Of a stretch of DNA of 64,000 nucleotides, positions 52,208-62,517 are shown one piece after another. The stretch covers positions 1 through 64,000 of the forward strand of contig NZ_SMTF01000011.1 in NCBI RefSeq assembly GCF_004357985.1. The letters run 5' to 3'. Origin of the DNA: Luteimonas aestuarii (GTDB lineage Bacteria > Pseudomonadota > Gammaproteobacteria > Xanthomonadales > Xanthomonadaceae). The position numbers were made by a program, and so were the translations under genes. Within the stretch, counting starts at the first letter, position 1, and each line of letters begins with the position of its first letter. The notes below the pieces were generated by a model that saw only the letters and a list, made by a program, of their open reading frames with translations, did not search any database and was not told where the DNA came from.

Positions 52208-53035
52208 ATGCCGGAGCTCCCCGAAGTCGAGACCACCCGTCGCGGGATCGCCCCCCACGTGGCGGGCCGCCGCGTGATGGCCGTCACCCTGCGCCGCGCA
52301 AACCTGCGCTGGCCGATCCCGGACGAGGTGACGCGGCTGCTGCCGGGCCAGCGCATCGACGGCGTGCGCCGGCGCGCGAAGTACCTGCTGCTGGACACCG
52401 CCGCCGGCAGCGCCCTGCTGCACCTGGGCATGTCCGGCAGCCTGCGGGTCGTGCCCGCCGCCACGCCAGTGCGCGGCCACGACCACGTCGACATCGTGCT
52501 CGAAGGCAACGGGCCCGGCCCGGGCCAGGCGCTGCGCTTCAACGATCCGCGCCGCTTCGGCTGCCTGCTGTGGCAAGCACCGGGCGAGGTGCATGCGTTG
52601 CTGCGCGGCCTTGGCCCGGAACCGCTGTCGGAGGATTTCGACGGCGACCAGTTGTTCTCCCGCAGCCGCGGTCGCAGCACGCCGGTCAAGGCGTTCCTGA
52701 TGGACCAGCGGATCGTGGTGGGCGTGGGCAACATCTATGCCGCCGAGGCGCTGTTCGCCGCCGGCATCTCCCCGCTGCGCGCGGCAGGCAAGGTTTCGCG
52801 CGAGCGCTATGCGCGGCTGGCCCGCGAGGTCAAGCGCATCCTGGCCCACGCCATCCAGCGCGGCGGCACCACCCTGCGCGACTTCCTGGCGCCCGATGGC
52901 GCACCGGGCTACTTCGAGCAGGAGCTGGCCGCCTATGGCCGCGGCGGCGAACCCTGCCCACGCTGCGCAAGGCCGTTGAAGGAAGCCTGGCTGGCCCAGC
53001 GGGCCACCGTGTGGTGCGGCCACTGCCAGCGGTAA
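52208..53035 (+). CDS. mutM: Formamidopyrimidine-DNA glycosylase
   Basis: A 275-aa base-excision repair enzyme removing 8-oxoguanine. The invariant N-terminus [13 protein letters not shown] gives the catalytic proline and glutamate. [18 protein letters not shown] is the helix-two-turn-helix. The C-terminal zinc finger has CPRC and CGHC. The start is fixed by the catalytic Pro, so a longer upstream frame is rejected. It is divergent from the desaturase gene. Confidence 0.97.
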   Translation: MPELPEVETTRRGIAPHVAGRRVMAVTLRRANLRWPIPDEVTRLLPGQRIDGVRRRAKYLLLDTAAGSALLHLGMSGSLRVVPAATPVRGHDHVDIVLEGNGPGPGQALRFNDPRRFGCLLWQAPGEVHALLRGLGPEPLSEDFDGDQLFSRSRGRSTPVKAFLMDQRIVVGVGNIYAAEALFAAGISPLRAAGKVSRERYARLAREVKRILAHAIQRGGTTLRDFLAPDGAPGYFEQELAAYGRGGEPCPRCARPLKEAWLAQRATVWCGHCQR

Positions 53036-53071
53036 GGCGGATGGGTGCGCGTGAAGAACCGTGCTTCACGG

Positions 53072-53077
53072 TATAGT
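53072..53077 (+). promoter_or_regulatory. Candidate -10 box of the ECF sigma gene
   Basis: TATAGT lies 25 bases before the ATG at 53102. No good -35 box is seen, as would be acceptable for an autoregulated gene. Confidence 0.35.
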
Positions 53078-53101
53078 CGCTGCTGCATCGAGGGGACCTG
53101 G

Positions 53102-53665
53102 ATGGCTGATTCCGCCGACATCACACTCTGGCTGGATGCCGCGCGCGGCGGCGACCGGGGCGCGCTCGACCAGGTGCTGGCCACGCTGTACCAGGAACTG
53201 CATTCGATGGCCCGCCGGCAGCTGTCCGGACAGCTGGGCCACACGCTGGATGCCACCGCCCTGGTGCACGAGGCTTACCTGAAACTGGTCGGCCGCCGCG
53301 AGATCAAGTTCGACGACCGCGCCCACTTCTTCGCCTATGCCGCCTCGGCGATGCGCAGCGTGGTGGTGGACTACGCCCGGCAGCGCCTGGCGCAGAAGCG
53401 CGGCGGCGACCTGCACCGCGTCACCGACCTGCCGCAGGACCTCGAAGGCGGGCTGCGCCTGGACGAAGACATGCTGGCGCTCGATACCGCCCTGACGCGG
53501 CTGGCCGGCGTGGACGAGCGCCTCGCCCATGTGGTGGAACTGCGCTATTTCGCCGGCCTGTCGGAAGCCGAGATCGCCACCCTGATGGACCGCTCCGAGC
53601 GCAGCATCCGCCGCGACTGGCAGAAGGCGCGCATGTTCCTGCTGGCGGCGTTGAAGGATTCCTGA
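53102..53665 (+). CDS. ECF sigma factor, probably phosphorylation-activated (kinase-associated)
   Basis: A 187-aa sigma-70 factor of the TIGR02999/PF07638 type. Region 2 reads TLDATALVHEAYLKLVGRR, HFFAYAASAMRSVVVDYAR. Region 4 has VVELRYFAGLSEAEIATLMDRSERSIRRDW. The usual acidic DAED motif of region 2.2 is DATA here, with Thr52. In EcfP-type factors the lost charge is replaced by phosphate from a partner kinase. A Ser/Thr kinase gene follows 221 bases downstream, and no anti-sigma factor is present. The mechanism is inferred. Confidence 0.85.
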   Translation: MADSADITLWLDAARGGDRGALDQVLATLYQELHSMARRQLSGQLGHTLDATALVHEAYLKLVGRREIKFDDRAHFFAYAASAMRSVVVDYARQRLAQKRGGDLHRVTDLPQDLEGGLRLDEDMLALDTALTRLAGVDERLAHVVELRYFAGLSEAEIATLMDRSERSIRRDWQKARMFLLAALKDS

Positions 53666-53814
53666 GCCTGCGGGCAACGGGCGGCAACGGATGACGCGTC
53701 GCACGCATTGCCCGGCCACGCTTCCTTGGATCCAGGCTTCCCCTGTGAATGCTTGTGGAAGCGGGAGTGGCGGTGGTCCGGGACGACGCCTGATGCGGCC
53801 GCGACCTGCGTGCC

Positions 53815-53852
53815 CTCCCCCCCTGCCCTCTCCCGCGGGCGGGAGAGGGGGA
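53815..53852. repeat. Palindromic GC-rich element between sigma and kinase genes
   Basis: CCCTCTCCCGC (53826-53836) pairs perfectly with GCGGGAGAGGG (53839-53849) over a 2-base loop. It belongs to the same hairpin type seen in the thr and leu regions. It has no T-tract. Confidence 0.6.
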
Positions 53853-53886
53853 GTGATCATCGCGCTGTGCGCGACACTCTAGTTTT

Positions 53887-56706
53887 ATGGACACGGAACG
53901 CTGGCAACGATTGTCCCCGCTGATCGACGCCCTGCTCGAGCTGGACGATGCCGAGCGCGCGCGCAGCCTGGCGTCGATGCGGGAGGAAGACCCGCGGCTG
54001 GCCGAGGACCTGGAGGAGCTGCTGGCGCTGGAGGCGATGGGCGACGACATGCTGTCCGAGCCGCTGATGCCGCCCAATGCCGGCATCGTGCACGGCACCA
54101 CCATTGGTCCCTATGAGCTGGACCGGCTGCTCGGCGAAGGCGGCATGGGGCAGGTCTGGCTGGCGCGTCGCGCCGACGGCCTCTACCAGCGCCGGGTCGC
54201 ACTGAAGCTGCTGCGGCCCGGCATCGCCGACCCCAGCCTGCGCCTGCGTTTCACCCGCGAACGGCAGATCCTGGCGCGGCTGGAGCATCCGCATATCGCG
54301 CGCCTGCTGGACGCGGGCATCAGCAGCGACCAGCAGCCGTACCTCGCGCTGGAATTCGTCGAAGGCGAGCCGATCACCGACTGGTGCCGCGCGCGGCAGC
54401 CCGACACCGAAACCCGCGTGCGCCTGTTCCTGCAGGTCTGCGACGCGGTGAGCCACGCCCACACCAACCTCATCGTCCATCGCGACCTGAAGCCGTCGAA
54501 CATCCTGGTCACGCCACTGGACGAAGTAAGACTGCTGGATTTCGGCATCGCCAAGCTGCTCGACACGGCCGAGTCGCCGGACAATACGCGCACCGGCCTG
54601 CGCACCTTCACCCTGCACTATGCCGCGCCGGAACAGATCCGCGGCGAACCGGTCACCACCATGACCGACGTGTACTCGCTGGGCGTGGTGCTGTACGAAC
54701 TGCTGGCCGACCAGAAGCCCTACCAGCTCAAGCACCCCAGCGATGCGCAGTGGGAAGAGGCGATCGTCAACGTCGATCCCTTGCGCCCCTCGCAGATGCT
54801 GCAGCGCGGACTGGAAGTGGCCGACAACCCGCCGGCATTGCGCCGCCGGATGCACGACGTGTCCGGCGACCTCGACAACATCGTGCTCAAGGCGCTGTCG
54901 AAGACCCCCGAGCAGCGCTACCCCTCGGTGGAGGCCCTGGCACTGGACCTCCAGCGCCACCTCGACGGCAAGCCCGTGCATGCGCGTCCGCAAAGCGTTG
55001 CGTACCGCCTGCGCAAGTACGTGCGACGGCACCGCTGGGCGCTGGCGACCGGAGGCATCGTCACCGCGGTGCTGCTGGCGGCGATCGGCGTCGTCGCCTG
55101 GCAGGCGCGCCAGGCGATCGGCGAAAACGCACGCGCGCAGGCGATGCAGAGCTTCGTGGTGGCGCTGTTCGAGAACGCAGGCAATGCGCCGGGGACGGCA
55201 CCGCTGGACGTCCGCCAACTGCTGGCCGCAGGCGTGCAGCGCGGCGAGCGCGAGTTGTCGCAGCAACCGCTCGTGCGCGCGGAGCTGTTCGGCTTGATCG
55301 CACGGCTGCGCCTCGGGCTGGGCGACTACGAAGAAGCACTGGAGTTGCTGCAGCAACAGGCCCTGATCATGGAGACCGTCGATGGCGCACCCGACAGCCT
55401 GCGGCTGCAGGCGGCCGCGGACATGGGCCGGACGATGCGACTGATGGGCGGGCAATCCGACTGCGTCACGACGATGGCGCCGCTGTTGCCGCTGGCCATG
55501 CGCACCGATCGCCGGCTGCCCGTGCTGTCGTCGGATTTCTACTCGCAACTCGGCCGTTGCCAACGCGATGCAGGCGACATCGAGGCGGCACGCGTGCTGT
55601 TCCTGCGCTCGCTTGCCCTGCGCCGCGACCCGCTGCGCAGCGACGTCGGCATCGTCGAGAACCTCGCCGACCTGGCCGGCCTGCACAGCGCGACGGGCGA
55701 CAGCGTGCGCGCGCTCGACGAGACGCGCGCGGCCCTGTCACTGCTGCGCAGCAGCGTCGGCGAACGCCATCCGCTGGGCATCGAGCTGCTTCGCAACCTG
55801 TGCGCGCTGCAGCGCGAGCAAAGCGACATCCGTGGCGCGGAGCGCGACTGCGCGCAGGCGCTGGCACTGGCGATGGACGTCCACGGCCCGCAGCACCACG
55901 CCACCATCGATGCGCGCCGGCAACTGGCCGCGATCCATGTCGACCAGGGACGCTATGCCGAAGCCGAGGCCGAATTCCGGGACACGCTGGCCTGGCTGGT
56001 GGCGCGACTCGGCACGAACAACCCCGACGTCGCCCGCAACTACAACAGCCTCGGCATCGTGGCCTGGGAGCGTGGCGAGCTGGATGCCGCCCTGGGCTAC
56101 TTGTCGCAGGCCGTCGCCAGCTGGCGCGATGCGAACCGGCCGACGATGTTCGCTTCCGTGCTGTTCAACCAGGCGATGGTGTTGCACGACGCCGGGCGCG
56201 CGCGGGAAGCGCGACTGATGCTGGAGGAAGTACTGCGCATACGCCGCGAGGCCTTCGGCCCACGCCATGGACTGGTGGGCGATACCTTGCGCCTGCGGGG
56301 CGAAGTGGATGCAGCGCTCGGCGACACCGATGGCGCGCGCAACGCCCTGCAGGAGGCCGTGGCCATCACCAGGGAGGGCTACGGCGCACGCCACTCGCAC
56401 GCCTACCGCGCGCAGGTATCGCTGGCCGCGTTCTCCGCCTCGCGTGGCGACATCGTCGCCCGCTCCCAGCTCGACCGCATCGGCGCCCTTCCCGAGGACG
56501 ACCAGGAACTGCGCAAGACCATCTGGCTGGCGCGCGCCTACGCCGCGCAAGCGCGCTGCGACGGGAATGAACGACAGGTGGCGCTGGCCACGCTGCAGGC
56601 GCTCGACGCCACCCTGCTGGCGGAAATGCCCGAAGGCGGCTCGGTTGCCCGACAGATCCGCGCGCTACGCGCCGGCTGCGTCGCCGGCGCCACCACGCGA
56701 CCCTAG
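53887..56706 (+). CDS. Transmembrane Ser/Thr kinase with C-terminal TPR sensor
   Basis: A 939-aa protein. The kinase domain (about 74-360) is complete: GEGGMGQVW, ALKLL (Lys107), HRDLKPSN (Asp200), DFGIAK (Asp218) and APEQ. A single membrane helix lies at about 384-405, and the rest (about 420-930) consists of TPR-like repeats (for example YNSLGIVAWERGELDAALGYL). It should sense a stimulus outside or by protein binding and phosphorylate the neighbouring sigma factor. It is close to PknS-type kinases of Xanthomonas, but those differ in the C-terminal domain. Confidence 0.9.
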   Translation: MDTERWQRLSPLIDALLELDDAERARSLASMREEDPRLAEDLEELLALEAMGDDMLSEPLMPPNAGIVHGTTIGPYELDRLLGEGGMGQVWLARRADGLYQRRVALKLLRPGIADPSLRLRFTRERQILARLEHPHIARLLDAGISSDQQPYLALEFVEGEPITDWCRARQPDTETRVRLFLQVCDAVSHAHTNLIVHRDLKPSNILVTPLDEVRLLDFGIAKLLDTAESPDNTRTGLRTFTLHYAAPEQIRGEPVTTMTDVYSLGVVLYELLADQKPYQLKHPSDAQWEEAIVNVDPLRPSQMLQRGLEVADNPPALRRRMHDVSGDLDNIVLKALSKTPEQRYPSVEALALDLQRHLDGKPVHARPQSVAYRLRKYVRRHRWALATGGIVTAVLLAAIGVVAWQARQAIGENARAQAMQSFVVALFENAGNAPGTAPLDVRQLLAAGVQRGERELSQQPLVRAELFGLIARLRLGLGDYEEALELLQQQALIMETVDGAPDSLRLQAAADMGRTMRLMGGQSDCVTTMAPLLPLAMRTDRRLPVLSSDFYSQLGRCQRDAGDIEAARVLFLRSLALRRDPLRSDVGIVENLADLAGLHSATGDSVRALDETRAALSLLRSSVGERHPLGIELLRNLCALQREQSDIRGAERDCAQALALAMDVHGPQHHATIDARRQLAAIHVDQGRYAEAEAEFRDTLAWLVARLGTNNPDVARNYNSLGIVAWERGELDAALGYLSQAVASWRDANRPTMFASVLFNQAMVLHDAGRAREARLMLEEVLRIRREAFGPRHGLVGDTLRLRGEVDAALGDTDGARNALQEAVAITREGYGARHSHAYRAQVSLAAFSASRGDIVARSQLDRIGALPEDDQELRKTIWLARAYAAQARCDGNERQVALATLQALDATLLAEMPEGGSVARQIRALRAGCVAGATTRP

Positions 56707-56787
56707 GTGTGTCACCCCGGGCGCGCGCGGAGACCGCGCACGCAAAGCGAGGACCGTGGCCGGGCGCACCAGGTCGCACACCGGGCG

Positions 56788-57408
56788 TCAGATCGGCAGT
56801 GGCGGCTGCACGGGTTCGATGGTCCCCTCGCCGCGCGCGATGCGCTTGAACTCGGCGCGGCTGACCGACACGTAGCGCTCGTTGCCGCCGATCTCCACCT
56901 GCGGCCCGTCGCTGACCGCACGCCCGGCATCGTCCACGCGCACGGTCATCGTCGCTTTCTTGCCGGTGTGGCAGATGGTCTTGATCTCCTGCATCTCGTC
57001 CGCCCAGGCCAGCAGGTACTGGCTGCCCTCGAACAGCTCGCCGCGGAAGTCGGTGCGCAGCCCGTAGCAGAGCACAGGGATGCGCAGCGCATCCACCACG
57101 TCCGACAACTGCCACGCCTGCGCACGCGTCAGGAATTGCGCCTCGTCCACCAGCACGCAGTGCAATGCGCCGTGCGCGGCGATATCCCCCGCCACCAGTG
57201 CCTGCAGGTCGTGCCCGCGATCGAACGCCAGCCCTTCCGCCCGCAGGCCGATGCGCGATGCCACCGTGCCGCTACCGGCACGGTGGTCGAGGCGCGGCGT
57301 CAGGATCAGCACGCGCATGCCGCGCTCGCGGTAGTTGTGCGCCGACTGCAGCAGCGTGGTCGTCTTCCCGGCGTTCATCGCCGAGTAGTAGAAGTACAGC
57401 TTGGCCAT
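56788..57408 (-). CDS. tdk: Thymidine kinase
   Basis: A 206-aa type II salvage enzyme. [17 protein letters not shown] is the P-loop, LVDEAQFLT the Walker B/DEAQ motif, and [15 protein letters not shown] the lasso end. The zinc-site cysteines of E. coli Tdk are mostly missing: the CxxC is CHTG, and the later Cys/His is Ser/Glu. Catalysis should be preserved. It stands alone, convergent with the kinase gene. Confidence 0.95.
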   Translation of the reverse strand: MAKLYFYYSAMNAGKTTTLLQSAHNYRERGMRVLILTPRLDHRAGSGTVASRIGLRAEGLAFDRGHDLQALVAGDIAAHGALHCVLVDEAQFLTRAQAWQLSDVVDALRIPVLCYGLRTDFRGELFEGSQYLLAWADEMQEIKTICHTGKKATMTVRVDDAGRAVSDGPQVEIGGNERYVSVSRAEFKRIARGEGTIEPVQPPLPI

Positions 57409-57533
57409 GGCGCGTAGTGTACGTAAGCCCGTCCCGCCGGGCAGGGGCCAAGCACCGTTGCCAAGGCGGCCACCGCCCCGGATCCCTGCCAGCGCCGAAA
57501 CGCAGCAACCGTGACAGCGCCAGCCGTCAATCC

Positions 57534-58262
57534 TCAATCATCATCACCCGGCCGCGGGTCGCGCACGGGCTGCAGTTCGCTGGCATCCACGCGCCCACGC
57601 GCCGGCGCGCGCCAGATCTCGTCCTGCAGCTGCCAGTAGTGCTCAGGCTCCCAGTATTCCTTGGCGTAATACTGCTCGCCGCTCAGGGTCATCCCGGTAC
57701 CAGCCATCGGCCCGGTGTGAGGAATGATCGTCAGGTTGCCGACGAAACCGGTACGGCTGCCGGTGGTACGCCGCCGCTCCCTGCGCAGCACGGCCTCCAG
57801 TCTGGGCTTGGCCACCTCGTCGCCGTACTCGGCATAGACGTCCTGCCCGCGTGCAATGGCGGCGACACGCTCGGCCTCGTCCATCTCGTTCCAGTAGCGC
57901 TCGCGCATCACGATGAAGTCGTGGTACAGGCGCTCGCCGGCGAGGTCCATCCAGACATACCCCATCACACGGTCGCGGTCCACACCGTTACCGCGCCAGT
58001 ACATCTCGCCCAGCATCGCCTGCGATGCCTTGTCCGCGTAGCGCGCGGCGCGATGGAAATAAGTAGCGGCCAGCTCATGGTTTCCAGCCTCGTAGGCGCG
58101 CACGCCCTCTCCCCGCCAGCGCAGGTCCGGGTGTGCGGCCAGGAAGCCCTCCGTGAGCACCGCCGGATCGATCCCGGGTGGCTTGCCCGACTCATTGGCG
58201 GACACGGGTCCAGCGAGTGCGGCAAGCAACGCCGCCAGGCACAGCAAACGCGGATTCAGCAT
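57534..58262 (-). CDS. Secreted Sel1-like repeat protein
   Basis: 242 aa with a signal peptide ([13 protein letters not shown], then PVSANES). One Sel1-like unit is visible: [19 protein letters not shown] followed by [10 protein letters not shown]. The rest contains [26 protein letters not shown] precedes the ATG. A protein-binding scaffold in the periplasm is likely, partner unknown. Confidence 0.7.
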   Translation of the reverse strand: MLNPRLLCLAALLAALAGPVSANESGKPPGIDPAVLTEGFLAAHPDLRWRGEGVRAYEAGNHELAATYFHRAARYADKASQAMLGEMYWRGNGVDRDRVMGYVWMDLAGERLYHDFIVMRERYWNEMDEAERVAAIARGQDVYAEYGDEVAKPRLEAVLRRERRRTTGSRTGFVGNLTIIPHTGPMAGTGMTLSGEQYYAKEYWEPEHYWQLQDEIWRAPARGRVDASELQPVRDPRPGDDD

Positions 58263-58474
58263 GATTCCTTCCCGGAGTTTTCCATCGTGATCGAACGTTA
58301 CAGCGGCCACCCACGCGTCAGGAAGCGCCTGAAGTCATGGTGACCGAAGTCATTGCACCGATGAGTCAGGCCAGCAGCAACTAGCAGAGACGCGGCGGAG
58401 GGCCGAACCGTCGCAAGCCTGTCCCCGCCACCCGCCCACGCTAGAATGCGCGCCGGAACTCGCCGCAGCCCGCA

Positions 58475-60463
58475 ATGTCCCTCAATCCCCAGCAAAGCGC
58501 CGCAGTGATGCGCTGCGACGGCCCCATGCTCGTGCTTGCCGGTGCCGGCAGCGGCAAGACGCGGGTGATCGTCGAGAAGATCGCGCACCTCATCCAGTCC
58601 GGCCGCTATCCGGCCAGGCGCATCGCCGCGATCACCTTCACCAACAAGTCGGCGAAGGAAATGCGCGAGCGCGTGGCCAGGCGCATCAAGGGCGACGCGG
58701 CCGAAGGGCTTACCCTCTGCACCTTCCATGCGCTGGGCCTGCGCATCCTGCAGGTCGAGCACGAGAAGGTCGGCCTGCGTCGCGGCTTTTCCATCTTCGA
58801 CAGCGACGACACCCTGGCGCAACTCAAGGACCTGATGCCCGGCGCCAAGCCCGATGCGGTGCAGGCGATGCAATCGCTGGTGTCGAACATCAAGAACGCC
58901 GGGCTGTCGCCGGAACAGGCGGCCGAAGCCGCACGCAGTGCGCGCGAGCATGAGGCTGCCTCGCTGTACGCGCGCTACCAGTCGCGCCTGGCCGCGTTCA
59001 ACGCGGTGGACTTCGACGACCTGATCCGCCTGCCGGTGCAGCTGCTGGAAACCGACGCCGAGGCCATCGCCGCCTGGCGCGAACGCATCGGCTACCTGCT
59101 GGTGGACGAGTGCCAGGACACCAACGATGCGCAATACCGCCTGCTCAAGGCGCTGGCCGGCCCCAGGGCCAACTTCACCTGCGTGGGCGACGACGACCAG
59201 AGCATCTACGCCTGGCGCGGCGCCAACCCCGAAAACCTGGCGCAGATGGCACGCGACTATCCCGCGCTGGCGGTGGTGAAACTGGAGCAGAACTACCGCT
59301 GCAGCAACCGCGTACTGCGCACCGCCAACGCGCTGATCGCCAACAATCCGCATGAACACCCGAAGACGCTGTGGAGCGCGAACGCCGACGGCGAACGCAT
59401 CCGCGTCTGGGAATGCCGCGATGCCGCACACGAGGCCGAGCGCGTGGCGGCCGAGATCCAGTTCCAGCACAGCCTGCACGAAGCGCCGTGGAGCGAATTC
59501 TGCATCCTGTTCCGCGGCAACCACCAGTCGCGCGCGCTGGAGAAGGCGCTGCAGCTGCTGCGCATCCCCTACCACCTCAGCGGCGGCACCGCCTTCCTCG
59601 ACCGCGGCGAAGTGAAGGATGCACTGTCGTGGCTGCGGCTGGTCGCCAATCCCGATGACGACTCGGCCTTCCTGCGCGCGGTGCAGTCGCCCAACCGCGG
59701 CGTTGGCCAAACCTCGCTGGCGAAGCTGGCGGAACTGGCGCGGCACGCCCACCTGCCGCTGTCGCGCGCGGCGGAGTCCATCGGCCTGCTCAAGCAATTG
59801 CAGCCGCGCGTGGCCAACGCACTGGGCGCTTTCAGCGACATCGTGCGCAGCCTGCGCGCCGACGCCAACCATCTGCCGCCGACCGAGCTGGTGCGCAAGC
59901 TCAACGAGAAATCCGGCTTGCTGGCCGCGCTGCGCGAACAGTGCAAGAGCGACGAGCTGTTCCGCATCCGCCGTGGCAACCTCGACGAACTGGCCGACTG
60001 GTTCGAAGGCGCCGGCAACAATCGCGCACGCGGTGCGGGTCCCGGCGAACTCGCCGCACAGCTCGCCCTGCTCAGCCACGCCGACAAGGGCGACCCCGGC
60101 AACCAGGTGCGGCTGATGAGCCTGCACGCGGCGAAGGGCCTGGAGTTCCGTTTCGTCTTCATCGTCGGCATGGACGACAACACCCTGCCGCACGAGGCCA
60201 GCCTCGACGAAGGCCGTCTCGACGAAGAACGCCGCCTGCTCTACGTGGGCATCACCCGCGCCAAGGAACAGCTGTGGCTGTCTTACGCGCTGGAGGCCCA
60301 ACGCTGGGGCACGAAGCTGAAACTCGCGCCCAGCCGTTTCTTCGAGGAACTCCCTGCGGCCGAACTGCAGCGCGATGGTGCCGATCCAGTGGCCGATGCC
60401 GCACGCAAGCAGGTGCGCGCGCAGGTGGGGTTCGCCAACATCCGCGCGTTGCTGGACGACTGA
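58475..60463 (+). CDS. rep: ATP-dependent DNA helicase Rep
   Basis: A 662-aa superfamily I 3'-5' helicase helping replication forks past blocks. The motifs in order are GAGSGKTRV (Walker A), TFTNKSAKEM, VDECQDTND, GDDDQSIYAWRGA, EQNYRC, LMSLHAAKGLEF and LYVGITRAKEQL. Sequence and length fit Rep better than UvrD. A TAGAAT box lies at 58442-58447. Confidence 0.96.
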   Translation: MSLNPQQSAAVMRCDGPMLVLAGAGSGKTRVIVEKIAHLIQSGRYPARRIAAITFTNKSAKEMRERVARRIKGDAAEGLTLCTFHALGLRILQVEHEKVGLRRGFSIFDSDDTLAQLKDLMPGAKPDAVQAMQSLVSNIKNAGLSPEQAAEAARSAREHEAASLYARYQSRLAAFNAVDFDDLIRLPVQLLETDAEAIAAWRERIGYLLVDECQDTNDAQYRLLKALAGPRANFTCVGDDDQSIYAWRGANPENLAQMARDYPALAVVKLEQNYRCSNRVLRTANALIANNPHEHPKTLWSANADGERIRVWECRDAAHEAERVAAEIQFQHSLHEAPWSEFCILFRGNHQSRALEKALQLLRIPYHLSGGTAFLDRGEVKDALSWLRLVANPDDDSAFLRAVQSPNRGVGQTSLAKLAELARHAHLPLSRAAESIGLLKQLQPRVANALGAFSDIVRSLRADANHLPPTELVRKLNEKSGLLAALREQCKSDELFRIRRGNLDELADWFEGAGNNRARGAGPGELAAQLALLSHADKGDPGNQVRLMSLHAAKGLEFRFVFIVGMDDNTLPHEASLDEGRLDEERRLLYVGITRAKEQLWLSYALEAQRWGTKLKLAPSRFFEELPAAELQRDGADPVADAARKQVRAQVGFANIRALLDD

Positions 60464-60520
60464 CGCCAGTCACAACAGACGCCCACGCGTTCCCGCACCG
60501 CGAAGCAAATCCGGGCGATC

Positions 60521-60748
60521 ATGCGCGCAGCGTATCCCCCGGAAGCCCGACACCCCGTGAAACCCCTCTTCGTCGCAGTCGGCATCGCGCTCGCGCTCTA
60601 TACCTGCCTCGCCGCCGTCCGCGGCGAGGTCATCGCGAAGTACGGGGCGGGCATGCGCCGTGTGCGCCGCGACGAATCCGTCGGCGACTTCCGGGCCGTC
60701 ATCGCGATCTACGCCGCCCTCGCACTGGCGCTGGTCTTCTGGTTCTGA
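60521..60748 (+). CDS. Small membrane protein of unknown function
   Basis: 75 aa with two hydrophobic segments (about 15-32 and 57-75) separated by a basic loop (GMRRVRRDE). GTG 60557 (VKPLFVAVG) is an alternative start with GGAAG upstream and would remove a weak leader. No family is recognised. It lies 57 bases after rep and could be co-transcribed. Confidence 0.55.
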   Translation: MRAAYPPEARHPVKPLFVAVGIALALYTCLAAVRGEVIAKYGAGMRRVRRDESVGDFRAVIAIYAALALALVFWF

Positions 60749-60770
60749 GCACCGGCGGCGATGCCGTGCA

Positions 60771-61436
60771 TCATTCGGCATCGCCATCCAGCAGGCGGGC
60801 GATGTGGGCCCGCAACTCGGCCACCTCGGCTTCCAGCGCGGCCACGCGTGCTTCGAGCGCCTGCCGCTCGCCGGGCGCAATCGTCGCCTGTGCTGCGCCA
60901 GGGCGGTCGGTTGGCGGCACGGCCACCGGCACGTCGCCGCACAGCAGGTGCGCATAGCGGTCCTCGCGCTGGCTGGACGCGCGCGGTACCTGTGCGACCA
61001 GCGCGGGCACGCGCTGCATCAGGCGTTCCAGGTGGTGGCGCACGTCGTCGATGTCGGCGAATGCGTGCAGGCGTTCGCTGCGGGCCAGCAGTTCGTGCGC
61101 GGTCTGCGCGCCGCGCAGCAGCAGCAGGGCCACCAGCGCCACCTGCGGGCGCGGCAGGCCCAGGCCGGCGTCGGCGCGATGCTCGTAGCGCTCGGCGCGC
61201 GACGAGAACACCTGCTTCGCCAGTCCCTTGCGCTCCAGCGCGCGCAGCGCGTGGTGGACGGCGCCGGGATCGAGCGACAGCACCGGCTCGCGCGCGGTCT
61301 TCTGGTTGGCCGCCGCATGCGCGGCATTGACGGTCAACGGGTAGGCATCCGGGGTGGTCGCCTGCTTCTCGACCAGGCAACCCAGCACGCGGGCTTCGGC
61401 AGGTGTCAACGGCAGTGTGGTGGCTGTTTCGTCCAT
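60771..61436 (-). CDS. yceH: DUF480 family protein YceH
   Basis: 221 aa. [29 protein letters not shown] and [21 protein letters not shown] are the two winged-helix modules of DUF480. A coiled coil lies at the C-terminus ([19 protein letters not shown]). The start MDETATT was chosen; an upstream in-frame ATG at 61454 exists. Function is unknown, possibly a regulator. Confidence 0.92.
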   Translation of the reverse strand: MDETATTLPLTPAEARVLGCLVEKQATTPDAYPLTVNAAHAAANQKTAREPVLSLDPGAVHHALRALERKGLAKQVFSSRAERYEHRADAGLGLPRPQVALVALLLLRGAQTAHELLARSERLHAFADIDDVRHHLERLMQRVPALVAQVPRASSQREDRYAHLLCGDVPVAVPPTDRPGAAQATIAPGERQALEARVAALEAEVAELRAHIARLLDGDAE

Positions 61437-61572
61437 GGTCCCATCGCATGTCATGTCACCGCTGGTCAGGGTAACCGAGGCAGGCTACCCGCACCGGCGC
61501 GGACACCAAGGCGTGCAACCCCCCCGTGGCACACTGTCGCAGTCAACCCTCCGACCAGACGGTGCAACGCCC

Positions 61573-62439
61573 ATGGCCCTACGTCGTTTCCTCGCCCTCC
61601 CGCTGATCCTCGCCCTCGCCGCCTGTGCACAATTGCCCACGACGCCGTCGGCCGCGCAGCCGGCACGCCAGGCAGCCGAATCGCAGGTCACCGAGATCAA
61701 GGCCCTGTCGGCGATCCCGGACGTGCTCGCCCAGGGCGATGTGCGACGCACGCTGCTGGTGCTGGACATCGACGACACCCTGCTCACCTCGAAGGTGTTC
61801 TTCGGCAGCGACCGCTGGTACGAGTGGCAGAAGTCGCTTTCGCCCGGCGACCCCGGCCACGTGCCCTGCAAGTTCGACGTGATCGCGCTGAACTACGAAG
61901 CCGGCACCCAGGTCGCGACCGAAGGCGCGGCAGGGCGCGACCTCATCAACAGCCTGCAGGTGGACACGTTGATGCAGACTGCCCGCAACCCCGGCTACCG
62001 TGGCGGCACCATCCGCGAGCTGCAGGCCGCTGGCTACGCGCTGCCGCGCATGCTCGGTCCCACGCCCAACGGCGTCAGCTTCGATTTCCGCCTGCGGCCG
62101 CATGCCGACCCGACCACCCTCACCTACCAGGACGGCGTGATGATGCTGTCGGGGCAGGACAAGGGCGAAACCCTGCTGTCCCTGTTCCGGCTGCTCGGAC
62201 TGGATTACGACCGCGTGGTGCTGGTGGACGACGGCAAGCGCAACATCGACAACATGCAGGCGGCGCTGGCCCGTGCCGGCATCGATTACCACGGACTCTG
62301 GTACACCCGGATCGACAAGACCGTGGACGCCGACGCCGCCAGCGAGGGCGCCGAGGGCTGGGCCGCCACCCGGGCGTGGCTGCAGGCGGTGTTCCCGGAG
62401 CGCCTGCAGCGGATGGAAGCGGGGCAATGTTTCTATTGA
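61573..62439 (+). CDS. HAD-family lipoprotein (DUF2608-like phosphatase)
   Basis: 288 aa. A lipoprotein signal (LAAC, Cys18) is followed by a HAD phosphatase core: motif I LVLDIDDTLLT (Asp65, Asp67) and motif IV VVLVDDGKRNIDNM. DUF2608 proteins share this organisation. It is likely a periplasmic or outer-membrane-anchored phosphatase; the substrate is unknown. Confidence 0.75.
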   Translation: MALRRFLALPLILALAACAQLPTTPSAAQPARQAAESQVTEIKALSAIPDVLAQGDVRRTLLVLDIDDTLLTSKVFFGSDRWYEWQKSLSPGDPGHVPCKFDVIALNYEAGTQVATEGAAGRDLINSLQVDTLMQTARNPGYRGGTIRELQAAGYALPRMLGPTPNGVSFDFRLRPHADPTTLTYQDGVMMLSGQDKGETLLSLFRLLGLDYDRVVLVDDGKRNIDNMQAALARAGIDYHGLWYTRIDKTVDADAASEGAEGWAATRAWLQAVFPERLQRMEAGQCFY

Positions 62440-62483
62440 TCCGGCCGCAGCCATCATCGACCATATAAATCAATGACTTGAAG

Positions 62484-62511
62484 TTGAATAATTCAGGTGT
62501 TGCATTAGATT
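62484..62511 (+). promoter_or_regulatory. Candidate promoter of the intergenic sRNA
   Basis: TTGAAT (62484-62489) and TAGATT (62506-62511) with a 16-base spacer lie in an AT-rich stretch that stands out from the surrounding sequence. Confidence 0.4.
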
Positions 62512-62517
62512 TCACGC

